This document shows positions 43,969-52,967 of a stretch of 64,000 nucleotides of DNA, piece after piece. The notes under the pieces were generated by a model. That model searched no databases and had not been told where the DNA came from. It saw only the letters and a list, made by a program, of their open reading frames with translations. Within the stretch, counting starts at the first letter, position 1; every line of letters starts with the position of its first letter. This stretch comes from Microbispora bryophytorum (GTDB taxonomy: Bacteria; Actinomycetota; Actinomycetes; Streptosporangiales; Streptosporangiaceae): the NCBI RefSeq assembly GCF_006874465.1, contig NZ_VIRL01000013.1:62001-126000 (forward strand). The letters are read 5' to 3'. A program made the translations under genes and the position numbers.

Positions 43969-46899
43969 TCAGCTCAGGGCGAAGTCCTTGATCCGGACGT
44001 CGCCGGTGAAGACCAGGTACACGTCCTTCACGCCGTTCGCGCCGGACACGGGAGCGGTCGCGGCGGCCCAGTTGTAGATCCCGCCGGTCGCGGCGACCGG
44101 GATCGCGGCCACCTTCGCGCCGGTCGGCGAGCCGAGGCGCACCTCGATGGTCCCGCCGCCCGTGGCGGCCACCCCGGCCGTCACCGTGCGGGGCTTGCGG
44201 AGCTGGACGTCCTTGAACGCGATCCAGCCGCCGTTCGCGCCCGCCACCGCGTCGCCGCGCACCTTGGTCTCGTCGACCAGGTGGATGCCCGAGTAGTCGT
44301 CGAAGTCGACCGCCCGGGTGGTCTTCGACAGGTCGCGGTGCGGGATGTTCTCGCCCTTGACGTTGATCGTCGCCCGCTGGCGGATGTTCGCCGAGGACGA
44401 CCCGACGAGCAGGTCGTGGGTCGCGTTCTCGACGGTCCACTTGTTCCGCGTGACGTCCCAGAGCGCCAGGTCGCTCTTCTTGACGGTGAAGGCGATCGTC
44501 CTCGTCTGACCCGGCGCCAGCGTCACCCGCTGGAACGCGCGAAGCTGCTTGACCGGCTGCTTCACCCGCGACTTGTGCTGGTGGGTGTAGAGCTGCACGA
44601 CCTCGTCGCCGGCCCGGGAGCCGGTGTTGGTCACCTTGACCGAGACCTCGTACGCGTCGCCCTTCGGCACCGCCTTGAGGCCCTGGTAGGAGAACGACGT
44701 GTACGACAGGCCGTACCCGAACGGGTAGAGCGGCCTGCCCTGGTAGTACAGGTACGTCCGGTCCTTCTTGACGATGTCGTAGTCGAGGATGCCCGGCAGC
44801 TCGGCGGCCGACCGGTACCACGTCTGGGTGAGCCGCCCGGCCGGGTTGACGTCGCCGTACAGCACGTCGGCGAGGGCGTGCCCGGTCTCGGCGCCCGCGT
44901 GGGTGGTCCACAGGATGCCGGGGATGTTGTCCTGCTCCCAGTTGATCGTGGTCGGGTAGCTGTTCTCCAGCACCACCACCGTGTTCGGGTTGGCCGCCTT
45001 CACGGCCTTGACCAGCGCCTCCTGGCCCTCGGCGAGGTTCATGTCGGTGCGGTCGTGGTCCTCGCGGCCGTTGATGAACGGCATGCTGCCGACCACGACG
45101 ACCGCCACATCGGCGGCCCTGGCCGTGGCGACGGCGTCGTCCACGCCGCGGGAGACGACCTCCTTGGCGTAGTGCGTGGCCTGGTCGGCCGTGGTCAGGC
45201 TGAGCGTGCCGTCGGCCGCCGCCTTGACGTACGTGTCCGGCCCGAACCAGTCGAAGGCCGTCTCGTAACCGGCGTACCGCAGCAGGGAGGTGCCGTCGGA
45301 CTGCGGCTCCAGCGTGAACTGCTCCTGCACGAACCAGCCGGATGGCTGGTCGGCCGTGTTGGCCAGGGTGGACCAGTTGGCCCGGCTGACGTATTTGCCG
45401 TTGGCCACGCTGCGCAGCGTCAGCACGCCCTGACCCCAGTCGAACGCGTCGAACGTGGAGGTGGCGCCGACCGTGGTGTCGCTCTCCTTGAGGTCGCCGC
45501 CGGACGCGGGAGCGCTGATGTACCTCCCGGTGGCGACGTCCTTCAGCGCGATGCGGTCGACGCCCTCGGAGGAGGCCACCGACGCGGCCCGCTCCTTGAT
45601 TCCGTCGAGTGGGGTCACCTTGTACGGCAGGCTGCCCGAATACCAGTCGGTGTAGAGCACATCGGCCAGCGGGCCGACCACGGCGACCTTCTTGCCGGGC
45701 TTCAGCGGCAGCGCACCGCCGGAGTTCTTGAGCAGCACCATCGCCTTGGCCGCGGTCTCGCGGGCCAGCTTCTGGTTCGCCGGGCTGTTGACCACATCCT
45801 TGGTGATCTTCGCGTACGGCCCGCCGTCGGGGTCGAACTCGCCGAGCCGGAAGCGGATGCCGAGCTGGTGCCGGACCGCGTCGTCCACGTCCGCCTGCGT
45901 GAGCAGCCCCTTCGACAGCGCCTCCTTGACGGCCGCGGCCGTCGGAGCGCCGTTGGCGTCGTCCACCGTGAAGCTGTCGAGCCCCGCCTTGATCAGCGCG
46001 GCGTCGGCCTCGGCCTGGGTGGCGTAGTACTTCTCGGAGTTGACCAGGTTGTTCGGGGCGCCGGCGTCGGTGACGTTGAACAGCGCCCGGCCGGTCCACG
46101 AGCGGACCACGTCGTCCAGGTCGGGGTTGACCGTGTTCGGCCGGCCGTTGACGAGGTTGTACGACGCCATCACACCGGTCGCCGCGTCGGCCGCGATGGC
46201 CGGTTTGAAGGCCGCCTCGTCGTACTCGTGCTTCACCCGCGGCGGCAGCTCCGACGACGAGGTGTCGCGGGTGACCTCGTTGTTGTTGGCCAGGTAGTGC
46301 TTCAGCGTGGGCGCCGTCTTCAGGTGGTCGGGATCGTCGCCCTCCAGGCCCGAGCCGTACGCCGTGGAGATGGCGCCGGTCAGCGTCGGGTCCTCCGAGT
46401 AGCCCTCCTCGTTGCGCCCCCAGCGGGGGTCGCGCAGCAGGTTGACCACGGGCGCCCAGAGGTTGAGCCCCCACACGGTGGGGTTCTCGGCGTGGTAGCC
46501 GCGGGCCTCGTCGCCGACGGCGGAGCCGACCCGCTTGATCAGCGCCGTGTCCCAGGTGCTGGCCAGGCCGACCGCCTGGGGGAAGACGGTGCCCTTGGCG
46601 GTGACCACGGCGCCGTTGTTGGTGTAGTCGGTCGACCAGGCGACGCCGTGCAGCGCCTCGGTGCCCGTCTTGAACAGCTTGATGCCGAGGCGGTCGATCG
46701 CGGGGGCGTACTGGTGCAGCATCGCGACCTTCTCGTCCGGTGTGAGCCGGCCGAGCAGGTCGTCGACGCGCTGGGCGAGCGGCAGCGACGGATCGCGGAA
46801 CGGATAGTCGTCGGCCGCCCTCGCGGGGCCGGCGCCCAGGCTCAGTGCCAGAGCCAGGGCCGCCGACGCGGACAGCATCGCCGAACGGCGATGGGACAT
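43969..46899 (-). CDS. Secreted GH3 beta-glycosidase with trefoil-like and C-terminal binding domains
   Basis: This 976-residue enzyme has a Sec signal peptide (AMLSASAALALALSLGAGPARAA). The architecture equals the GH3 at 31345-34281: TIM-barrel with nucleophile near D278 (NVTDAGAPNN), beta-sandwich (LLKNSGGALPL), an internal fascin-like trefoil (DRIALKDVATGRYISA, RSVANGKYVSR), a fibronectin-III-like domain and a C-terminal CBM6-like domain (WIAFKDVQL). The ATG has TGGAGG upstream. It is the last gene of the GH31-ABC operon, 58 bp after the second permease. A role in trimming xyloglucan or beta-glucan oligosaccharides outside the cell fits; beta-xylosidase activity is equally possible. Confidence 0.92.
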   Translation of the reverse strand: MSHRRSAMLSASAALALALSLGAGPARAADDYPFRDPSLPLAQRVDDLLGRLTPDEKVAMLHQYAPAIDRLGIKLFKTGTEALHGVAWSTDYTNNGAVVTAKGTVFPQAVGLASTWDTALIKRVGSAVGDEARGYHAENPTVWGLNLWAPVVNLLRDPRWGRNEEGYSEDPTLTGAISTAYGSGLEGDDPDHLKTAPTLKHYLANNNEVTRDTSSSELPPRVKHEYDEAAFKPAIAADAATGVMASYNLVNGRPNTVNPDLDDVVRSWTGRALFNVTDAGAPNNLVNSEKYYATQAEADAALIKAGLDSFTVDDANGAPTAAAVKEALSKGLLTQADVDDAVRHQLGIRFRLGEFDPDGGPYAKITKDVVNSPANQKLARETAAKAMVLLKNSGGALPLKPGKKVAVVGPLADVLYTDWYSGSLPYKVTPLDGIKERAASVASSEGVDRIALKDVATGRYISAPASGGDLKESDTTVGATSTFDAFDWGQGVLTLRSVANGKYVSRANWSTLANTADQPSGWFVQEQFTLEPQSDGTSLLRYAGYETAFDWFGPDTYVKAAADGTLSLTTADQATHYAKEVVSRGVDDAVATARAADVAVVVVGSMPFINGREDHDRTDMNLAEGQEALVKAVKAANPNTVVVLENSYPTTINWEQDNIPGILWTTHAGAETGHALADVLYGDVNPAGRLTQTWYRSAAELPGILDYDIVKKDRTYLYYQGRPLYPFGYGLSYTSFSYQGLKAVPKGDAYEVSVKVTNTGSRAGDEVVQLYTHQHKSRVKQPVKQLRAFQRVTLAPGQTRTIAFTVKKSDLALWDVTRNKWTVENATHDLLVGSSSANIRQRATINVKGENIPHRDLSKTTRAVDFDDYSGIHLVDETKVRGDAVAGANGGWIAFKDVQLRKPRTVTAGVAATGGGTIEVRLGSPTGAKVAAIPVAATGGIYNWAAATAPVSGANGVKDVYLVFTGDVRIKDFALS

Positions 46900-46957
46900 T
46901 GCGCCTCCAGGTCAGGTAGTGACGCGTTATTCGGGGGGTGTTACTCGTTCGGGGGTG

Positions 46958-47797
46958 TTACTTGATCGCGCCGACCGTGACGCCACGGGTCAGCGTGCGC
47001 TGGAAGATCAGGAAGAAGGCCACGGCGGGGATGATGCCGAGCAGCGCGGACGCGCTGGACATGGTGGCGTCCATCATCTTCTCGCCCTGCAGGACGCCCA
47101 GGGCGACCGGCACGGTCTGGTTGTCGTTGGAGATGAGGAAGACCATCGGCAGGAAGAACTCGTTCCACGTCCAGATGAAGAAGAAGATGAGCAGCACCGA
47201 GAGGGTCGGGCGGCTGATGGGCACGACGATGCCCCACAGCATCCGCCGCCTGCTCGCGCCGTCGATCTCGGCCGCCTCCAGGATTCCCCGGGGGAACTGC
47301 CCGAGCACCGACGAGAGCAGGTAGGTCCCGAAGGCCGCCTGGATCACCGTGAAGATCAGGATGACGGCGAGCTTCGAGTCGTACAGCCCCACCTCCTTCG
47401 ACAGGTAGTAGAGCGGGTAGACCAGCGCCTCCTGCGGCAGCGTGTTGGCGACCAGGAACAGCACGAGGATCCACAGCCGGCCGCGGACCCTGCCGATGCC
47501 CAGCGCGTACGCGTTGAGCAGCGACAGCACCACCGCGGCGACCGCGACGACGCCGCTGATCAGGAGGCTGTTCCAGAGCTTCAGGCCGAAGTCGACGCGA
47601 TCCCAGAAGGCGACGATCCCGTCGAGGTAGAACCCGTGGGGCAGGCTCAGCGGGCCGCCCGCGGAGTATTCGGCCGGGGACTTGAACGCGTTGAGCGTGA
47701 CGATGACGAAGGGGAAGAGCATCACGACCGCGAGCACGGCCAGTGCCGCGAGCACGGCCCATCGTCCCGGCTGGCGGAAGGTGCGATCGGCGTTCAC
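46958..47797 (-). CDS. Carbohydrate ABC transporter permease, MalG type
   Basis: This 279-residue inner-membrane permease has six hydrophobic helices and the EAA loop EAAEIDGASRRRMLWGIVVP near residue 195, which docks on the ATPase. The late FIWTWNEFFLPMVFL is typical of MalG-type subunits. The GTG start overlaps the stop of the MalF-type gene by 4 bp. No ATPase gene is present in the operon; a shared MsiK-type ATPase is presumed, as is known in streptomycetes. Confidence 0.93.
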   Translation of the reverse strand: MNADRTFRQPGRWAVLAALAVLAVVMLFPFVIVTLNAFKSPAEYSAGGPLSLPHGFYLDGIVAFWDRVDFGLKLWNSLLISGVVAVAAVVLSLLNAYALGIGRVRGRLWILVLFLVANTLPQEALVYPLYYLSKEVGLYDSKLAVILIFTVIQAAFGTYLLSSVLGQFPRGILEAAEIDGASRRRMLWGIVVPISRPTLSVLLIFFFIWTWNEFFLPMVFLISNDNQTVPVALGVLQGEKMMDATMSSASALLGIIPAVAFFLIFQRTLTRGVTVGAIK

Positions 47798-48849
47798 GAG
47801 TCACTCTCCTGGTCACGCTCCTGGCCGCCCTCCTGGACTCGCAGGAAGAGGAAGGTCACCACGACGATGATCAGGGCGAGCACGGTCGCGATCGCCGAGC
47901 CGTACCCGACGTTGGCCTTCTGGAAGAAGTTCAAGTAGGAGAAGTACGACGGCACCATCGTCGCGGAGCCGGGTCCTCCCCTGGTGAGCACGAAGATCGG
48001 CCCGAACACCTTGAGCGCCGCGATCGTGCAGGTCAGCAAAACCACGAAGATCTCCGGCCGGATCTGCGGAATCGTGATGTGCCAGAACCTGCGCCACCAC
48101 GAGGCGCCGTCGATCTCGGCCGCCTCGTACAGCGACGGGTCGACCCGCTGGAGCCCGGCCATGAAGATGACGACCGGGTAGCCGAGCTGGAACCACACCA
48201 TGATCGCCATGACCGTCGCCAGCGCGATGTCGGGGTCGCCGAGCCAGTTGACCTCGATACCGAAGATCTGGTTCACCGCGCCGTACGACGGGTGGAGCAT
48301 CCAGCCCCACACCACGCCGGCCACCGCGACGGGCAGCACCTGCGGCAGGTAGAACGCCGCACGCAGGGCCGAGGCCGTACGCCCGCCGAACCGCTTGGCG
48401 ATGTAGTCGAACAGCGCGGCGGCGAGGACCAGGCCGATGATCGTGGGCACCACGGCCATCGCGATGATCAGTGCGACGTTGTGCTCGAAGGACGCCCAGA
48501 AGCGCTCGTCCTTGAACAGCTTGGTGTAGTTGTCGAGCCCGATCCAGGTGGGGGTGCCGACGCCGGACCAGCGGGTGAAGCTCGTCGCCACGTTCATCAG
48601 GAACGGGACGACGATGATCGCGAGGAACAGCACCAGGCTCGGAACCAGGTAGAGCCAGTAGCCACCCCTCCCGCGCGGGCGGGCCGCGCCGGCGCCGGGC
48701 GCGGGATCCACCCGGCGCAAGGATCTCTTCCCCGGCACCGTCTCCGCATGCCCGTAGGGCGAATCGGCCGGGGCGTGCCCGTCGCCTGCTCCGGTTGCCG
48801 CAGTCGGGGCCGGTGAGAAGCCGTCCTCTTCAGGGGACGGAGGAGTCAC
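47794..48849 (-). CDS. Carbohydrate ABC transporter permease, MalF type
   Basis: This 351-residue permease has a long hydrophilic N-terminus (about 60 residues, Pro/Gly-rich) before six helices. The EAA loop is YEAAEIDGASWWRRFWHITIP, followed by VLTRGGPGSATMV, a MalF-type signature. The GTG at 48849 has GGAAAGG upstream. It lies 95 bp after the binding protein gene, and it forms the membrane channel with the next gene. Confidence 0.93.
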   Translation of the reverse strand: MTPPSPEEDGFSPAPTAATGAGDGHAPADSPYGHAETVPGKRSLRRVDPAPGAGAARPRGRGGYWLYLVPSLVLFLAIIVVPFLMNVATSFTRWSGVGTPTWIGLDNYTKLFKDERFWASFEHNVALIIAMAVVPTIIGLVLAAALFDYIAKRFGGRTASALRAAFYLPQVLPVAVAGVVWGWMLHPSYGAVNQIFGIEVNWLGDPDIALATVMAIMVWFQLGYPVVIFMAGLQRVDPSLYEAAEIDGASWWRRFWHITIPQIRPEIFVVLLTCTIAALKVFGPIFVLTRGGPGSATMVPSYFSYLNFFQKANVGYGSAIATVLALIIVVVTFLFLRVQEGGQERDQESDS

Positions 48850-48944
48850 GTGCAGACCTTTCCAGAAGGAAGGGGTCCGGCGGCGAAGACCGGTCAGGTA
48901 GCCCCGCCGCCGGGGTCGGAGGGAAAGGCGGTCCCGTGCCGGGA

Positions 48945-50261
48945 CTAGCCGCCGATGTCGGCCAGGTTGTCGTCGTACGGCTGGGCGATCTCGTCCAGGA
49001 CCTCTTCGGGCTTCTTGTTGCCGTTGATCAGCTCCTGGACGCCGGCGACGAGCACGTCGTAGTAGCCGGGAGCCGGCCAGTCAGGGTAGAAGGCCAGCCC
49101 GTCCTGCGTCGAGAGCTTGTTGAAGTTCTCGATGAGCTCCTTGTTCTGCTCGTCGTTGATCGCGGCGGGGTCGGCCGCGACGGGGATGCCGCCGGAGTTG
49201 CCGAGCAGGTTCTGGGTCTCCTTCTTCATCGTGATGTCGATGAAGTCGTAGGCGAGGTCCTTGTTCTCGGACTTCTCCGGCACGACCCAGATGTTGCCGC
49301 TGGAGCCCGGGGCGAACTGGCCCGGCCACAGGAAGGAGCCCCATTTGAAGTCCTTGATCTCCTCCTGCATGCGGCCGAACCACCAGCTTCCCGACACCAT
49401 GATCGGGAACTTGCCGCCGATGAACGCCACGCCCATGTCCTCGGCCTTCATGCCGGCCGAGTTCTTGGCGATGTAGCCCTTCTTCACCCAGTCGGAGAAG
49501 GTCTGGGCGGCGTAGGTGAACTGGGGGCCGTGGAAGTCGACCTTGCCCTTGTAGAGCTCGAAGGAGTCGATCCAGGCGCGGTCGGCCTTGTTCAGGGCAA
49601 GCAGGTAGAACAACTGCTGGGCGGGATACTCGGCGCCCGCCATCGCGATCGGGGTGGTGCCCTTCTTCGCGAACGTGTCGAGCGCGGCGGTGAACTCGTC
49701 GAACGTGGTGGGCACCTCGACGCCCGCCTTATCGAACATGTCCTTGTTGTAGTAGACCATCACGTACTCGCCGTAGTTCGGCACGCCGAACCACTTGCCC
49801 GAGCCCATGATGCCCCGCTCGTCATACTTCGCGGTGGTCTGCAGCGACGGGCTGAGCAGCTTGTCCCAGCCGCGCTTGGTCGCCTGCTCGCTCAGGTCGG
49901 TGAGCAGGCCCTGCTTGGACAGCTGACCGGCCGTCGCGTTGCCCTTGTTGTACTCCATGATGTCGGGCGCCTCGTCGGAGTTGAGGACCATCGACGCCGT
50001 CTTCTGGATCTGCTCGAAGCCCTTCTCCTCGAACTTCACCTTGACGCCGGGGTGGCTCGCCTCGAACTCCTTCATCGCCTGGGCCCAGGCGGTGCCCATG
50101 GCGCTGTTGCCGGTCTCGTAGTGCCAGAGGGTGAGGGTCTTGCCCACGGCGGAGCCACCGCTGCCGCTATCGGATTCGTCAGAGGATCCACCGCACGCGC
50201 TGAGCGCCAGCGCGGCCGCGGCCAGTGCCGCCACCGCCGCGCTCCTGCCTACTGCGAACAT
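48945..50261 (-). CDS. Sugar-binding lipoprotein of the xyloglucan-type ABC transporter
   Basis: This 438-residue family 1 solute-binding protein has a lipoprotein signal ending LALSACGG. The mature part shows LTLWHYETGNSAMGTAWAQAMKEFE, FGVPNYGEYVMVYYNKDMFD and the late WVVPEKSENKDLAYDFI, typical of oligosaccharide binders. The ATG at 50261 has GGAG 8 nt upstream. The neighbouring GH31 and GH3 genes suggest it binds xylose-containing gluco-oligosaccharides; this is inferred. Confidence 0.93.
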   Translation of the reverse strand: MFAVGRSAAVAALAAAALALSACGGSSDESDSGSGGSAVGKTLTLWHYETGNSAMGTAWAQAMKEFEASHPGVKVKFEEKGFEQIQKTASMVLNSDEAPDIMEYNKGNATAGQLSKQGLLTDLSEQATKRGWDKLLSPSLQTTAKYDERGIMGSGKWFGVPNYGEYVMVYYNKDMFDKAGVEVPTTFDEFTAALDTFAKKGTTPIAMAGAEYPAQQLFYLLALNKADRAWIDSFELYKGKVDFHGPQFTYAAQTFSDWVKKGYIAKNSAGMKAEDMGVAFIGGKFPIMVSGSWWFGRMQEEIKDFKWGSFLWPGQFAPGSSGNIWVVPEKSENKDLAYDFIDITMKKETQNLLGNSGGIPVAADPAAINDEQNKELIENFNKLSTQDGLAFYPDWPAPGYYDVLVAGVQELINGNKKPEEVLDEIAQPYDDNLADIGG

Positions 50262-50284
50262 GGTCTTTCTCCAGGGGGGTGTGT

Positions 50285-52567
50285 CTAGTTGATGACGACC
50301 GGGACGCCGGGGCCCACGAACTCGACGCCGTCGATCTGCTTGGGGCCCTCGGCGGTGACGACCAGCCTGTCGCCGTCCCGCACCGCCGTGACCGTCGTGT
50401 CCCCGTCCAGGTCCCTGATCGTCGTACGGCTCTCGCCCTCCGGCGGGCCGAAGGCGAGCAGCGAGACCCGGGGGTCGTCGGCCACCGTGACGCCCGGCTC
50501 GGCGACCGGGATCAGCGAGCCGTGCCGTACGAACAGCGGGATCTGGTCGAGCGGCGGCGACACCGTGACGTAACGCCCGCCGTCGACGGCCTCCCCCGTC
50601 CAGTAGTCCACCCACACCCCCGAGGGCAGGTAGACCTTCCGGGTGCCGTCGGCGGAGGTCATCGGGGCGACGAGCAGGTCGGTGCCGAGAAGATACTCCA
50701 GGTCCGCCTGCCAGGCCACCGGGTCGTCCGGGTGGTCGACGCACAGGGCGCGCAGCATCGGCGCACCCGTCTCGGCCGCGGTGACGGCCGCCGAATAGAT
50801 GTACGGCATGAGCCGGTAGCGCAACCGCAGGGCCTCGACGGCGGCCTGCTCGGCGTGCGGCGGGAACTCCCAGGGCTCCCGGGTGGTCGTGCCATGGAAC
50901 CTCACGAGCGGGGACAGCGCGGCGAACTGCGACCAGCGGATGTAGAGGTCCGGGCTGGGCGTCCCGCTGAAGCCGCCCGCGTCGTGGCTCCAGAACGGGA
51001 TGCCGGACAGGCCGTGCGAGAGGCCGCCCCTGATCGTGCTGCCCATCGCGGGGTAGGTCGTGTCGGAGTCGCCGCTCCACTGGGCCGAGTGGCGCTGACC
51101 GCCGAGGTAGGACGAGCGGGCCCAGACCAGGCCGTGCCCGTTCACCTCGCGGGTCACGTCCGCGACGATGTCGTTGAACAGCAGCGCGTAGACGTTGTGC
51201 AGCTCTGTGCCGGTCATGCCGTTGAATGCCACGGCGTCGGCGGGGACGCCCTCGGCGAAGTCGGTCTTGAACGCCGCCACGCCCTCGCGCAGGCGGTCGC
51301 GCAGCAGGCCCTTGAACCACTCCACCGCCTCCGGATTGGTGAAGTCCACGATGCCGCAGGCGGGGTAGGAGCCGTGCCAGGTGTCGGCGACGTACGTCTC
51401 GCCGTCGGGCCGCCTGAGGAAGTAGCCCTTCCGCGCCGCCTCGGCGAAGGCCGGGCTGAGGTGCGAGATGTAGGAGTTCATCCAGAGGCAGACCTTGAAG
51501 CCCTGGTCCTTGAGCGTGGCGAGCATGCCCGCCGGGTCGGGGAACGTCTCGGGGTCCCACTGGAGGTCCGACCAGTGCCCGTCCGCCTGCCAGTAGCAGT
51601 CGAGGTGGAGCACGTCGCAGGGGATGCCCCGCTCCCTGATCTTCGTGGCGCGCTGCAGCACGCGCTCCTGGCTGTCACGGAAGAAGCCCGAGGAGATCCA
51701 GGTGCCGAACGCCCACTTCGGCGGCAGCTCCGGCCGGGAGGTCAGCCCGTCGAACCGGTCGAGGATCTCGGCGGGGGTCGGTCCCGCGATCACGTAGTAG
51801 TCGACGAGGTCGTCGGGCACGATGATCTGCACGGCGCTATGCGTGGACTGGCACATGTCGAATTCGACGGGCGTGCCGCTGTCGACGCAGATGCCGTATC
51901 CCCTGCTGGACAGGTAGAAGGGCACGTTCTTGTACGCGCGCTGCGACTCGGCCCCGAAGGCGTCGAAGTTCCACATGAGCGGGCGCTGGCCGCGTTTGTC
52001 GAGCGGAGTGAACGACTCGCCGAAGCCGCCGAACGCCTCGTCCGCCGGGGCCACGAACGTGTCGTGGTAGGCGACGGGGGCGCCGTCCACCGTGGAGCGG
52101 CCGAACGGCAGCGTGCGCAGCCGGCCGCTGATGTCGGGGTGGCCGGGGTCCTGCTCCACCAGCGTGCGGCCGGCCCGGTCGGTGAAGCGCAGGTTCCACG
52201 GGTTCAGCCGCACCTCGGCCCGCAGCGACCCGGCGTCGACGATCACGCGGCTGTGGCTCGCCTCCACGACGGCCTCGCCGTACTCGCCGGGGGTGACCAT
52301 CGAGATCGCGCGGGCGGATCGGGTGCGCGCGTCGGGGTCCTCCGACAGACGCACCCGGATCACCCCCTCGCCAGCGACCGTGATCTGCACGACGAGCGTC
52401 TCCTCCGCCGAGGTGGAGCCCTTGAGCGTCACGCCCTTCCCGTCGGAGGCCACCACCTCGGCGCTGGTCAGCGCGGACAGGCCCTCCTCCCCCGGCTCGC
52501 GCACCGGAAGCTCGGGAGGATCCGCCACGAAGAACTCGCGCGCGATCAATGGGGGACGATACGGCAT
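50285..52567 (-). CDS. GH31 alpha-xylosidase (YicI-like)
   Basis: This 760-residue cytoplasmic enzyme has the YicI-type nucleophile motif AAFKTDFAEG (D436) and acid/base WSGDSDTTYP (D500), with the 64-residue spacing close to that of YicI (66). It also has FGGFGESFTPLDKRGQ, DCYWQ and FWSHDAGGFSG. Such enzymes remove alpha-1,6-xylose from xyloglucan oligosaccharides. The ATG at 52567 has GGAG 8 nt upstream; the frame is open to 52633. It is the first gene of the operon with the transporter and secreted GH3. A ROK-type operator lies 36-60 bp upstream. Confidence 0.93.
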   Translation of the reverse strand: MPYRPPLIAREFFVADPPELPVREPGEEGLSALTSAEVVASDGKGVTLKGSTSAEETLVVQITVAGEGVIRVRLSEDPDARTRSARAISMVTPGEYGEAVVEASHSRVIVDAGSLRAEVRLNPWNLRFTDRAGRTLVEQDPGHPDISGRLRTLPFGRSTVDGAPVAYHDTFVAPADEAFGGFGESFTPLDKRGQRPLMWNFDAFGAESQRAYKNVPFYLSSRGYGICVDSGTPVEFDMCQSTHSAVQIIVPDDLVDYYVIAGPTPAEILDRFDGLTSRPELPPKWAFGTWISSGFFRDSQERVLQRATKIRERGIPCDVLHLDCYWQADGHWSDLQWDPETFPDPAGMLATLKDQGFKVCLWMNSYISHLSPAFAEAARKGYFLRRPDGETYVADTWHGSYPACGIVDFTNPEAVEWFKGLLRDRLREGVAAFKTDFAEGVPADAVAFNGMTGTELHNVYALLFNDIVADVTREVNGHGLVWARSSYLGGQRHSAQWSGDSDTTYPAMGSTIRGGLSHGLSGIPFWSHDAGGFSGTPSPDLYIRWSQFAALSPLVRFHGTTTREPWEFPPHAEQAAVEALRLRYRLMPYIYSAAVTAAETGAPMLRALCVDHPDDPVAWQADLEYLLGTDLLVAPMTSADGTRKVYLPSGVWVDYWTGEAVDGGRYVTVSPPLDQIPLFVRHGSLIPVAEPGVTVADDPRVSLLAFGPPEGESRTTIRDLDGDTTVTAVRDGDRLVVTAEGPKQIDGVEFVGPGVPVVIN

Positions 52568-52602
52568 TGCGGCACTCCATCGGCTCATCCGGCGATTTGG
52601 AG

Positions 52603-52627
52603 TTAGTTTGCCGTCCATCCCAACAAA
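52603..52627. promoter_or_regulatory. Putative ROK operator, copy 2 (GH31 operon)
   Basis: The site starts TTAGTTTG and ends CCCAACAAA. It matches the ROK-promoter site (37073-37097, minus strand) in total length, both outer arms and several inner bases. The half-sites fit TTWGTTNG in inverted orientation. It lies 36-60 bp before the GH31 start codon, where a repressor would block transcription. Confidence 0.6.
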
Positions 52628-52722
52628 GGTCAATGGCTCGGAGTCGCTTCAGACTGTCCGAGTTGTTCCGATTTGTGTCTGTCTGGGGTAACGTGACGGC
52701 AATCCCCGGCTAGGTAGGTGAC

Positions 52723-52959
52723 ATGGACAGGTTCGTACACGTGATGCCGCTCGACGACGTGATCGGCCACGAGGGCAGCCCGGAGTGTGTCTGCGGCCCG
52801 GGCGGCCAGCCCGTCACCGCCGCCGACCTCGGCGAGCCGGTCCCGCACACGGAGAGCGCGACCGTAGCGCTCGGCTGGTCCCACCCCGCCGTCGGCGTGA
52901 TCTACCAGCACCACGCGCTCAGCCCCTGCCACGAATGGGAAGCCATTCCCGAGCCCTGA
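52723..52959 (+). CDS. Small hypothetical protein (78 aa)
   Basis: The protein begins MDRFVHVMPLDDVIGHEGSPEC and has few charged runs, three cysteines and five histidines (CVCGPGG, YQHHALSPCHEW), so a metal site is possible. The ATG has an excellent AGGTAGGTGAC upstream. A hairpin terminator overlaps its stop codon, which argues that it is a real monocistronic gene. It is divergent from GH31. The family is not recognised. Confidence 0.72.
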   Translation: MDRFVHVMPLDDVIGHEGSPECVCGPGGQPVTAADLGEPVPHTESATVALGWSHPAVGVIYQHHALSPCHEWEAIPEP

Positions 52960-52967
52960 GGGCTTTT
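52952..52967 (+). terminator. Intrinsic terminator of the 78-aa gene
   Basis: AGCCC-TGA-GGGCT followed by TTTAAT. The triloop is the stop codon itself. The stem is short, but the T-run makes it a classical intrinsic terminator. Confidence 0.7.

Noticed and set aside
43897-46965. 1022-codon plus-strand ORF opposite the secreted GH3
   Set aside because: High GC removes stop codons on the antisense strand. The minus strand has signal peptide, catalytic Asp and all GH3 motifs.
48945-51560. 871-codon minus-strand frame that would extend the binding lipoprotein upstream
   Set aside because: The upstream part is an antiframe of GH31. A lipoprotein signal with good ribosome-binding site starts at 50261.
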